Assembly (NCBI GenBank): GCA_018894105.1
Contig: CM032117.1
Coordinates: forward strand, 33,708,501-33,772,500
Length of the DNA: 64,000 bases
From: Jacaranda mimosifolia
Taxonomy: Eukaryota > Streptophyta > Magnoliopsida > Lamiales > Bignoniaceae
Direction: 5' to 3'
In this document: positions 23,863 through 34,500 of the stretch, one piece after another
Layout: each line of letters opens with the position of its first letter
Numbering within the stretch: the stretch's first letter is position 1
Translations under genes and position numbers: made by a program
Notes under the pieces: generated by a model
Databases searched by the model: none
Told to the model about the DNA's origin: nothing
The model's input: only the letters and a program-made list of their open reading frames with translations

Positions 23863-24893
23863 TAAGTTCTTTACTAGCTTATCGTGTTTGGGTAAGTTAG
23901 TTCAATTGATATGCCATTGATTTGTTCTATCAGTAATACGTTATGTACCAAGTTGATATGCTTGGGTAAGTTATGTGCCAAACTATGCTTGGGTAAGTTT
24001 TGTACTAGGTTGTCACGCTCGGGTAAGTTATGTACCAGGTTGTTATACCTGGGTAAGTTCAGTTTGATTGGTAAGTTTTAGACCAGGTTGTTATGCCTGG
24101 GTAAGTTCAGTTTGATTGGTAAGTTCTGTAGTAGGTGGTTATGCTTGGGTAACATCGGTTTGATTGGTCAGTCTTGTACCAGGTGGTTATGCTTGGGTAA
24201 GTTCGATTTGATTAGTATAAGTTTGATCTGATATGCTTAGGTAGCTTTTATACCAGGTTGTTATGCCTGGGTAAGTTTAGTTTGATTGGTAAGTTTTGTA
24301 CTAGGTTGTTATGCCTGGGGAAGTTCAGTTTGATTTGTAAGTTCTATACCAGGTTGTTATGCCTGGGTAAGTTCAGTTTGATTGGTAAGCTTTGTACAGG
24401 TGGTTATGCTTGGGTAAGTTCGGTTTGATTGGTCAGTCTTGTACCAGGTGGTTATGCCTGGGTAAGTTTGATTTGATTAGTATAAGTTTGATATGATATG
24501 CTTAGGTAAGTTCTATACTAGGTTGTTATGCTTGGGTAAGTTCAGTTTGATTGATGAGTTCTGTACCAGGTTGTTATGCCTGGGTAAGTTAAGTTTAATT
24601 TGTAAGTTCTGTACCAGGTTGTTATGCTTGGGTAACTTCAGTTTGATTGGTAAGTTCTGTACTAGGTTGTTATGCCTGGGTAAGTTTAGTTTGATTGGTA
24701 AGTTGTGTACCAGGTGGCTATGCTTGGGTAAGTTCAGTTTGATTGGTCAGTCTTGTACCAGGTGGTTATGCCTGGGTAAGTTCGGTTTGATTAATACAAG
24801 TTTGATCTGATATGCTTAGGTAAGTTTTGTACCAAGTAATATACTTGGGTAAGTTTTATACCAAGTTGTCATGCTTGGGTAAGCTTAGTTCGG
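23863..24893 (+). repeat. ~50-bp tandem array from an LTR, in inverted orientation
   Basis: About 20 units of the type GTAAGTTCTGTACCAGGTTG plus TTATGCCTGGGTAAGTTCAG. A variant with TTGATTAGTATAAGTTTGAT recurs near 24211, 24476 and 24790, giving a higher-order spacing of about 265-315 bp. The reverse complement of this array lies inside the LTR at 42810-43560, so this block is flipped relative to the LTR fragment before it. Many units can pair CCAGG with CCTGG, or CCAAG with CTTGG. Confidence 0.85.
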
Positions 24894-26885
24894 TTTGATT
24901 GGGGGTAAAGGGCGATTATGGAAAGATGAATTCTATAAATGGAGAAATTTCAATTTCCCCTACACATTTTCTTTTTTCCCCACCGAACACCCTCATCCTC
25001 ACCTCGCCAGTGATTTTATCTCTGGTAATGAAACCATATCAAATTTGGTACCATTTTCTTCCTCTCTTCACGTAGAACACAAATATACCATTTTCTCCCC
25101 AAACCCACTAGTGTAGCAACCAAAAATCAAGCTCAAAAACTCAGCTATAGCGGTGGTGATGGGTCTCTCATCTCCAGCGACTGAACCTTGGATGTGAGTA
25201 GTGGGTTTTGAAGCACTTAGCTTAAGGATCACAACTATGGTTTCAGATTTCAGAATGGAGCACCGACGGTGATGGAATTGGAGAAAAATTATGTGGCGGC
25301 ATTGGTGGCGGGTTGACTATTTTTCAGCCAATTGACCGGCTAATTTATGTCTGAAACTAAAATTGATTGGGGGGTTTGAATTGTAGAGCTGAAATGCACC
25401 TTTTGGCGGTGGCGGTGAGATTTTTCGGCAGCGGCGGCGGCAGCTGCGCTAGAACAGTTTTTACATCTCGTCGCGGTGATCACATACACGCAAGCTGATC
25501 GTGATTCTGGAGCTTCGATAGGAAGATATTGGGTAAAAATGGAAAATGAGTTTAAATTGTATGCATGTGTATGTATATACCTCATAAGCCTTGCAACGCC
25601 TTGTATAATTGGGAAAATGCGTGATTTGATCAGAAAAATTGAGATATGCATATAATTATATAAGTTAATGGATCTGGATTTTTTTGTATCGCGTAATAAT
25701 CTTTGATAATTAAGTTAATTAGATGGAGAAACCCTCATTTTATGAATTTAGAACTTAAGTGGCGATAATTGGGTTAATTAAGATGATATAGAAGTAAGAT
25801 TTGGGTCATGCATGTACTATTATGAGTTTAGTGAACTCAGATTTGTATTATCATGTGATAAATTTGAGATAAATTGGAATTTTTAAGGGATATTGGACGA
25901 TCGTCATCGATTTAGTATGTTGTGGCAAGATCAATTGGATGATTAGGACCCAATTATATTCCTCTAATGAGATCGATGCTATTAGCATGTCTGTATCGAG
26001 GCTATCGACTTAGCCGATTAAAAATATTAATTTTGGCCGATGTTTATGTTATTGTGATTGTATGGTCGAATGAGGATTTTGATTGTAAGTAAATTACTCT
26101 TTTGGTTAGGTGATAAGGAGCAGAAAACTGCAAACCAATAGACTGTAACCGCATTTCTAAGGATTTTAAGGTGAGGTAGCCAATCTAACACCTCCTGAAC
26201 CTATCGATTTTCTTGATAAACCCCTATGAGTGTTGGTATTATCTTGATTACTGTACTCTATTAATTATTGTTACCTTTATGAGGGTCTACCATTCTAGCC
26301 TTAATTCTATCTATTCTTTTGGAATGACCCCTGTGAGGGTTCTTGTTTCTAAACTATAACTGCTTCGTGTTTATTAAAATCTGTGAATTGTTTGAGATCT
26401 TGTTTGTTGTCTGTTGCTTGTTTTGTAAACCCTTATCAGGGTTCATTGTATTAATTCTTGCTTGTAATATTGTTGAGTATAATTCGTGGCCTTGTCGGCA
26501 TATTTGAGTCGTGCTATGTTGTTATTTGTTGCCATGCCAGCTTACTTGATTTCTTCCATACAACGTATATGTAATCTTGTCAGCAAATGATTATTGATTG
26601 TTTCGATAGATAGTGTTTTGTATACGGGGAAAACATGTTAAATAATGGGACGTTAATCCTTGCTGAGTGCTTGGATAAGTCGTAAGCTCAGAACCTTTGA
26701 AATAACGGGACGTTAATCCTTACGGAATGCTTGGATAAACTGTAAGCCCAGAACCCTAGAAATAATGGGATGTTAATCCTTGCGGAATGCTTGGATAAGC
26801 TGTAAGCCCGGAATGGGACGTTAATCCTTGCTGAGTGTTTGGATAAGCCATAAGCCTGGAACCCTTGAAATAATGGGACGTTAAT
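24894..26885 (+). mobile_element. Forward LTR, left part, lacking its 5' end; host of the full-length element
   Basis: It starts abruptly at the TATA-like TTCTATAAATGG (24931) and leader region of an LTR of this family and continues through AACCCTAT/CCTGTGAGGGT cores (about 26220-26460) to a 60-bp tandem array. It is split by the full-length element and resumes at 39232. An ORF-like stretch on the minus strand at 25340-25651 is leader sequence and has no family resemblance. Confidence 0.7.
26641..26885 (+). repeat. 60-bp tandem array in an LTR leader, interrupted by the full-length element
   Basis: Units start at 26641, 26701 and 26761 (AATAATGGGACGTTAATCCT, then TGCTTGGATAAGC, then GTAAGCCC). 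A shortened fourth unit follows, and a fifth is cut at 26885. The array resumes after the element at 39232 with GGAATGCTTGGATAAGC and one further unit. Confidence 0.88.
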
Positions 26886-27150
26886 TGTAACACCTTTAGA
26901 AATGCATTGATTTTCATATTTTATTTAAGTATTAATTTATGAGAATTTTAATTTATTTATTTGATTTTTCAAAAGTTTTGTGGGCTAAAATGCAAATATA
27001 AAGAATTAACTGCATCATTTTTAAAACTGATGAGGGTCAATGCGTAATTTTAATAGCTAGAGGACCCAATGTGAAGGCTGTCAGAAATTGGCAGCTGAAT
27101 TAAACTAAATAAACTGATGGGGGTCAATTTGTAATTTTGAAAAGACTAAA

Positions 27151-27162
27151 TCTATAAAAATG
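27151..27162 (+). promoter_or_regulatory. TATA-like box in the 5' LTR
   Basis: TCTATAAAAATG lies 266 bp into the LTR. The same word occurs at the same offset in the 3' LTR (36381), and TCTATAAATGG occurs at 24931 in the host LTR. If used, nearly 3 kb of the LTR would be transcribed as leader. No initiation evidence is available. Confidence 0.5.
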
Positions 27163-28952
27163 CAGATTTTCAATTTCTCTCCCACATTTCTTTCTTCCCC
27201 ACCAAAACACCTTCTTCTCCTTCTTTCACCGGTGAACCTCTAGCCACCACCACCCCAAACCCTAAACCAGCTACATAAACTTCTTCCCCACTTCACCCTG
27301 AACACAAATATACCCTCCACCACCTCCATCTCCGGTGAAACCATCGAGAAACGTAAAGCCCGAATGGAGCCGCGACGTAGCTAGGTGGGTAGCCTTCTCT
27401 GGCGATGAAAATGGACAGGTAACTAGTGGTTTTGAAAGAGTGCAGCTCAAGGATAAAGATAATGGTCTCTGATTGAAGTTTTTGGCAACGACAACGGCGA
27501 ATTTTAGATAAAACAGTCACAGCAACTTGGAGCTTCCAGGTTGAAATTGAAGGGTAATCCGGCGGCAAAGGCTAAAATTGAGTTGGGCGTTGGGTTGGTT
27601 GAGCTGAAATGCTTTTTTTGTTGGTGTTGTTGATAGTCTTCCTTGACGATAGACGGTAGCGTGATGGCGGCGGAAGAACATAATTTTTCCCTCAATGAGA
27701 GAAATGCATGCACAAGGTCTAATCGTGGAGATTTTGATCCGATAGTGAGATATTGGTAATTGATCAGAAGAAAATGATTTGGTATTGCATGTATATATAC
27801 ACATTCAAATCGTATCTAACATTATATAATCGAAAAGAATAAATGGACTAACTGAAAAATATAGCCATGGATGGGAAATCAAACATGCATACACGTATTT
27901 GAGCTCAGAAAAGCCCTAAATTGTATTATTTCATGTGATACATAGTTAGATAAACCCTAATTTTTTGTAACCATGACTTGAGTGACAAAGTTTGGATTTA
28001 TATATATAATTGGGTCGCTATAATCGATATCATGTAATGTTATAAGGTTAAATATGTAAATTAGGGATTCCATTGTACTATTTTACCAGTATAAGAAGAA
28101 CTCCATAAATAATTTATATATTCGGCGTGAATAGCGTGTTATGGCGATAATACCGAAGTATAAAACCCTAACCATAATATTAGATGGTTAACTACTAGAA
28201 ATGGGATAGCTATTAGAATGATTTTTGAATGTTAGACATCATTAGGGTTGAACAAAGGTTTTGATAGAAAATTATTTTTGTGGATAGGTGACGGAGGAGT
28301 TTGCCTCGAGTATTAGTAGATATTGACTTCACTATCGAGGATGATAAGGTGAGGATTCGCTACTCTGGCACACTTTTTCCTATCGAATTTCCTTGATAAA
28401 CCCCTGTGAGGGTTGGTATTGAATTGATTATCGTATTCTATGAATTACTGTTGCCCTTGTGAGGGATCTGCCAAATTGGCGCTTCCTTGTATGAGCTTAT
28501 TCCATATCGTTGAACCCATTAGGTTCTCTTGATTTGTTATCTGTCTTGATTACTGTTATTGATTATCGAACCCTATGTGGTTCTCTTGATTTGAAAATGA
28601 TTGGTATTTATCCGTGTTTCTTGTAAATGACCCTTGAATCGAACTCTGTGAATTTCATGAGAACTATTCTTTCTGAAATTGAATTGTACGCCCGAGTGGC
28701 TTGTGGTTTTAAAACTGTTCTGATCACAAACTGATTTATTGTTCTGGCGCCATGAACTTTCTCAATTTTATTGTGTTGTTCTCATTGAATTGAAATTATT
28801 ATTGTCAAATACTGTATTGGTATTTTTGATTGTTTAATCCATCATAGCTCGCCTTGATGGCATAATTGTTCCGTTATTCTGCCCTATTGGCAATTGATCA
28901 TTCAAAATATTAACTGAAAATGATACAAGAGAATTGTTGGGCCGAGGGCCTT

Positions 28953-29258
28953 GCCAAGTTGTCTTGCTTGTACTACTGTTATTGCTAAGCCGTTGTGCTT
29001 GTGCTACTGTTTTGCCAAGCTGTCATGCATGTGTCACTATTATTGCCAAGCTGTCATGCATGTGTCACTGTTATTGCCAAGCCGTCATGCTTGTGCCACT
29101 GTTTTGCCAAGCTGTCATGCTTGTGCCACTGTTATTGCTAAGACGTTGTGCTTGTGCCACTATTTAGCCAAGCTGTTGTGCTTGTGCCACTATTTAGCCA
29201 AGCTGTCATGCTTGTGCTACTGTTATTGCCGAGCTGTCATGCTCGTGCCACTGAACTG
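28953..29258 (+). repeat. 30/31-bp array in the 5' LTR, ten units
   Basis: Units start at 28953, 28984, 29014, 29045, 29076, 29106, 29137, 29167, 29197 and 29228, of the type GCCAAGCTGTCATGCTTGTG followed by CCACTGTTATT. Most can pair CAAGC with GCTTG around a 6-base loop. The last unit has CGAGC with GCTCG, a compensated change. The frames through it give Cys/His/Leu-rich peptides that are not credible proteins. Confidence 0.9.
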
Positions 29259-30127
29259 TTATTGATTGATCGATTGTACTGTTATAGAGGTACAAGGCTA
29301 TTCTGATATGCATCTTTTGCTCTTTTATTGAAATACATATTCTGTTGGGTTTGTACTATTAAATTGTATTTTGCTCGTGGAGCAATAAGGCTGGAATGAG
29401 TTTCCAGTTTAGATCGGGCTGATATCCTAGGCCAACTAAGCCGTCTGTATTTCCTCCCAAAACTGTGATCAATTGAGATGCTCTATACCTCCCGAACAAC
29501 ATCGGTCAAGATGATCTCGGGCCTTTTAAGCTGATGGTTACAACATTTTGACCTAGCAATTGTTAATTGTTTGAAAACCATTCATTTTGCTTTATTTTGG
29601 AATATGATTGTGCTTCTATAGTTTCAACTGTTGAACTCCATTGTTATTGATTAATTCTTGACAACCGTTTATTGTTTTGCTTTATTCCTCACTGAGTCCT
29701 TATGACTCACCCTCGTACCATTTTTTTTATTTCAGACAGGTATGAGATCAGAGGCTTGCACTGAGAGTTTTCACTTGATTTTTTGTATTGGTGTTTGGTG
29801 AATAGATGTTTATATATGAATTCACCACTTATTATATTTTGGTATTAGAAATTTGTAATATATTGGGATGGATGTAAGACTTTTAGTATGTGTGAATTAT
29901 GTTGCTTATGTTGATATCTTGGTTCTGATTTTGGATGGATTATTTGCGTGAATTGAGCACTCTAATTTTAATTGTATTATGTTTAAAGCATGTTGTGAGT
30001 TGTGGTTTATTGGTTAATTTTGGAAATTTTTTTGTGGGCCTATTGGATATGATATTGCATGCTATAGGATTAAATTGAGTGGCATTCCAGCTTTTGGGTT
30101 ATATCCTAAGTGGGGTGCCACAGGCTA

Positions 30128-30139
30128 TGGTATCAGAGC
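30128..30139 (+). promoter_or_regulatory. Primer binding site, tRNA-iMet type
   Basis: TGGTATCAGAGC lies five bases after the 5' LTR end and is complementary to the 3' end of plant initiator methionine tRNA, the usual primer in this lineage. Confidence 0.92.
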
Positions 30140-30288
30140 TTGGGTTTGGAAACCCGAGCTACACTGGGACATGATCCTAGGATACGACCTTTCGATGTTT
30201 TTCATATGTTGAGAAATTTTGTGTGATTCAAGGATCTGAGGTGAATTTGATTTATTTGAGATTGATAAAGGAAGTTATGTATTATAGG

Positions 30289-31118
30289 ATGACAAATGGA
30301 CATCGGGAAGGAAAGGAACTAGTAGAGGACGATGAGAGCATGGAAGCCCTAAAGAAAAGAACTAGGGCTTTGGAGGCTGAAAAGGAAAAGCTGAGAGAAA
30401 TATGCCAAAGTCTTGAGGAAAGACTTTATGACTTGAGAGAGACTTTAAGAAATAGTCAGGCTGAAAACAATTACTTGAAGTCAGCAATAGGGGCTAGAAG
30501 CTACATGGTAGCAAAGTTAAGAGAGGATCTAGAAAGGGAAGAGCGACGAGTTAGCATTGTTGAAGCACAAGTTGAGGGACTTCGGGCTATCCGAAGGCAC
30601 ATGGAAGAAACTTTTCGGTTGTTAGAAATTGACTACAGAAGAATAATGGATATGAACTACATCAACATAAACAAGATCAGGGAGATGATAACTCATTATG
30701 GTGGAGCTATAGATCATGTTATAATTATAGGCATAGGCATCGATGTTGGTGCCTGACTATCTGGAGTCTGTCCCTCACTAAGCCTGGTATATGTATAAAG
30801 GAGGTGCTTGTGAGGATACCGGGAGTTATACCTGCAGCAAACCCAGAAGAGGATCCTGCTGACGAGGAGCCCACGATGGATCCAGTACTAGAGTTCTTGG
30901 TCGACGAGTTGCCTGAGGATGTTGATGTGAAGATTTCGATAGCTGATGAGGATGTAGAGATCCCGATAGCTGAGGTGAATGTGGAGATACTGATACTAGA
31001 TGAGGATGTGGAGATACTGATACCAGATGATGATGTGGAGATACTGATAACCAATGAGGATGTGGAGATACAATGGATGATGATGATGAGGATGCCCAGT
31101 CCGTTATCATGGACGTAG
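30289..31118 (+). pseudogene. Accessory ORF upstream of gag: coiled-coil protein with acidic repeat tail
   Basis: I do not recognise a named family. The likely start is the ATG at 30289 (MTNGHREGKE), because the minus-strand element has MANDRDKGKE at the same place. Residues 15-125 are heptad-rich and charged (ALEAEKEKLREICQSLEERL), a likely coiled coil. Then comes a conserved block (VSIVEAQVEGL, IGIGIDVGA) and a TGA at 30754-30756. The acidic tail continues in another frame at 30804-31118, so the gene carries a stop and a shift. The tail has five 27-bp units encoding DEDVEILIP-like nonapeptides. It lies between primer site and gag in both full-length elements, so it belongs to the element. 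A structural or nucleic-acid-related role would be a guess. Confidence 0.7.
30942..31076 (+). repeat. 27-bp tandem array encoding an acidic nonapeptide
   Basis: Five units start at 30942, 30969, 30996, 31023 and 31050, of the type GATGAGGATGTGGAGATACT. Each encodes nine residues with three to four acidic positions. Confidence 0.85.
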
Positions 31119-31516
31119 AAGACTTAGACTAGATGGTTTCTGATGTAGATACGAAACTATTATGTATATAGACTAGTTTAGTTCTAACCCTTAGGTAGGG
31201 TCATACGGGTTATAGTTGCTTAGATGCGATGGGAGTCTCTTCGCACTAGCCTTGTCATTTTTTTATGACTAGGCATACGGTTAGCTTAGCCAATTTTGAA
31301 AATTTTAACCTATATATACTACTGTAACTGCTAATGCTAACTTGATTGTAAATGAAAATTTACCCTCGGTTACTAAATAACTTATATGGTGTGCTAAATT
31401 GCCTTTGTTTCTTGCTTTCTTTTTAAATTTTGGAAATTTGAAAGAATTGATTTATGATTTAAATTTTATTTACGAATCAATGGTAATAGACTTAAGTATT
31501 AAGGAATCAGAAGACA
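31119..31516 (+). other. Spacer between accessory ORF and gag
   Basis: About 400 bases with no coding evidence, AT-rich after 31370. It ends at the gag start, and no clear splice or promoter signal is visible. Confidence 0.5.
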
Positions 31517-34500
31517 ATGGCATCTCATGAGAGTAACGATGTTCCCGTCCTAATAAAAGCAGGTCATTAGGGAATGCCAGTGGGTAGAAGACCTAATGTG
31601 CCCCGAAACCCTAGGTAGGAGGCGTCTGCAAACCAACAACCCTTTCAAGAGGATGAAATTTCACTAACTAATTCGGTTGACTAGCCACTTATGGGTCAAT
31701 CTGTCGAATCCAGGAATCCTGAGGGACTACGGCACCAGCCACGTTGTCAACCCAGAGGTGGTAGGGTAAGAGCCGTAAATGAAGTTGAATACGATCGAGC
31801 ATTGGAATGATTCTTGCATTTCCAACCTTTCAAATTTTTGGGAGAACCAGATGACAGAAAGGCGGAAGAGTGGATAAACAGTCTGGAGAGTATATTTGAG
31901 ACCCTCAACTACCCCGATGAACAAAAAGTTCAATTTGCTGCATTATTATTAGTAGGGTCGGGACATAGTTGGTAAAAATGGTAGATCAAAGATGGACAGC
32001 AGTAGGGACCTAGTGGACATGGGTAAACTTTACTAGAGAATTTATGGACAAATATATTCCTCTGGTAGTTAAACAGGCAAGGGAAAGGAAGTTTATGAAT
32101 CTACTCCAGAGAAGTCGAACAATTAGTTAGTATAAGGCTATCTTTAGTCGATTGATTTAATATGTCCCTTATACACTGGAAGATGAGAGTCGCCAGATTC
32201 AGCAATTCATACAAGGATTACGACCGAAATTCAGAAGAGGATTAGCTCTCGTTGATCTGCGAAATCTCAATGTGGCGGTCAATAAGACTCTATTGTTGGA
32301 GCCAGAACTGCAGGACATTCGGAGAATTGTGGATAGAACTCAGAAGGATAGGCCGTACCCCAAAGGGCAAAGTAGTGCAAGAAAGAAACAACCCCAATTG
32401 TGGATTGGGAACACAACGCCTCGAACTCCCCAGTCTGGTAAAACAACAAATCAGACCCAGGGAGGAACCCAAAAATAATGTGGATATTGTGGGAGATCTG
32501 GACATGAAGAAGTAGATTGCTGGATGAAGTAGGGTAGGTGTCTGGGTTGTGGCAGTGACCAGCATTTCTTGAAAGACTGCCCTAGAAAGGAAGGCTTGAC
32601 TGCCGCAACGAGAGGAAATGAAGTGGTAGGTGCCAAAGGGAAACAAAAGGTGCAAGCTTGTGCTTATGTTTTAACGGGAGAAGACACGTTAGATCCAAAT
32701 GAAGTGGTAGAAGGTATGGTCTCTATAACTAGTATCTCTGGTAATGCCTTGTATGACCCCAATGCATCTCATTCTTTCATATCTTCTACTTTCTCTCAAA
32801 AGTTAAACAAGCAACCTGAAACTATGACCTATCAAATAGAGGTTCTGACCCCTCTAGGGATAGGATTGACAACAGATACTATATATCAGGACTGTCCCGT
32901 GTTGATAGGGGATGAGGTATACTCAGTCAACCTCATACATATGCCCATTCAAGGGTATGATCTGATTATTGGGATGGATTGGTTATATAAACATCAAGTG
33001 CAGGTGAACTGTTTCACCAAGAGTATTATGCTTGGGGACAAGACGTCGATATCAATTCATCAAACCATGGATAATGCGACTTTGATGTCACTAATATCAG
33101 CACTCGAGGCTAAGAAGATTCTAAAAGAAGGAGGGCAGGGATTTTTGGCATACCTTATAAATAAGCCTCGAGACATGGCCAAAATAGAAGAAGTAGATAT
33201 AGTGGCTTAGTATCCTGAGGTGTTCCCAGAGGAATTGGATTCGATACCTCCTGATAGAGAGATATAATTTGTTATACACACTCTATCAAGAGCTGCGCCT
33301 ATGTCTAAGACTCCTTATAGGATGGCCCCAACAGAGTTGAAAGAATTGAAGGATCAACTTCAGAAGTCGCTGGAGAAGAAGTTTATAAGACCAAGTACCT
33401 CTACGTGGGGAGCTCCAGTGCTGTTAATTAAAAAGAAGGAATGATCCCTCAGAATGTGTATTGATTACAGGGGGTTAAATAAAGTAATTGTCAAGAATAA
33501 GTGCCCTTTACCGCACGTGGAAGAGTTGTTTGATTTACTACAAGGGTCTACAATCTTTTCAAAGTTGGATTTAAGGCAGGGATATTACCAGTTAAAGATT
33601 GGAGAAGTGGATATTCCAAAGACTGCCTTTAATTCTCGATATGGTCATTTAGAGTTTGTAGTAATGCCATTTGGTTTAACTAACGCCCCGATGGCATTTA
33701 TGGATCTGATGCATCGAGTGTTCCGGCCATATCTGGATAAATTTGTGGTTATCTTTATAGATGACATCCTTGTATACTCAAAATCTCGAGAAGAGCAGGC
33801 AGAACACTTACGCTTAGTACTCAGAACTTTGAAGGAGCATCAATTATATGCTAAGTATAGTAAGTGTGAGTTTTGGATAGAACAAATAGCCTTTATGGGA
33901 CATATTGTCTCCTAAAATAGGTTAGAAGTTGATCCTTCTAAGGTAGAGGCAATAGTCAGTTGGAAAAGGCCCGATAACGTAATAGAGGTTTGTAGCTTTC
34001 TGGGTCTAGCTGGCTATTATCGGAGGTTTGTACGGGACTTCTCTAAGTTAGCTAGCTCATTGACTAAGCTAACATAGAAGAATTAGCCATTTAATTGGGG
34101 TGATGATTATGAGAGGAACTTCCAAGAACTCAAGAATAGATTGACGACGAACCCAGTCCTATCTCTTCCAGATGGGTTGGAAGATTTTGTAGTTTATACA
34201 GATGCTTCTAAAGAAGGGCTTGGCTGTGTGTTGATGCAAAGAGGGCGTGTTATCGCCTATGCATCGAGGAAGCTCAAATCACATGAAGAAAATTTCCCAA
34301 CTCATGACTTGGAGTTAGCTGCAGTCATATTCGTGCTATCAAAATGGAGATATTACCTCTATGGAGCCACTTTGAGGTATATACTGATAATAAGAGTCTC
34401 AAATATGTGCGCACTTAAAAAGATTTGAATATGAGACAACGTCTATGGGTTGAATTCCTTGAGGATTACGATTTCTCAATTACATACCACCCAAGGAAAA

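Larger units (their letters stand above)
26886..30122 (+). repeat. 5' LTR of the plus-strand chromovirus, 3237 bp
   Basis: Begins TGTAACACCTTTAGAAATGC and ends GTGGGGTGCCACA. It contains a TATA-like TCTATAAAAATG at 27151, a C/G-rich leader at about 27200-27700, CCCCTGTGAGGG-type cores at about 28390-28640 and a ten-unit 30/31-bp array at 28953-29258. It is 120 bp longer than the 3' LTR. Confidence 0.93.

Noticed and set aside
24493..24810. 105-residue frame with CLGKFSLIGKFCTR-like repeats
   Set aside because: A by-product of the ~50-bp LTR array; the homologous array at 42810-43560 has no matching frame.
28934..29265. Overlapping Cys/Leu/His-rich open frames, and the matching ones at 38055-38407
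   Set aside because: They are translations of the 30/31-bp LTR array in different frames; all frames stay open because of the repeat, not because of selection.
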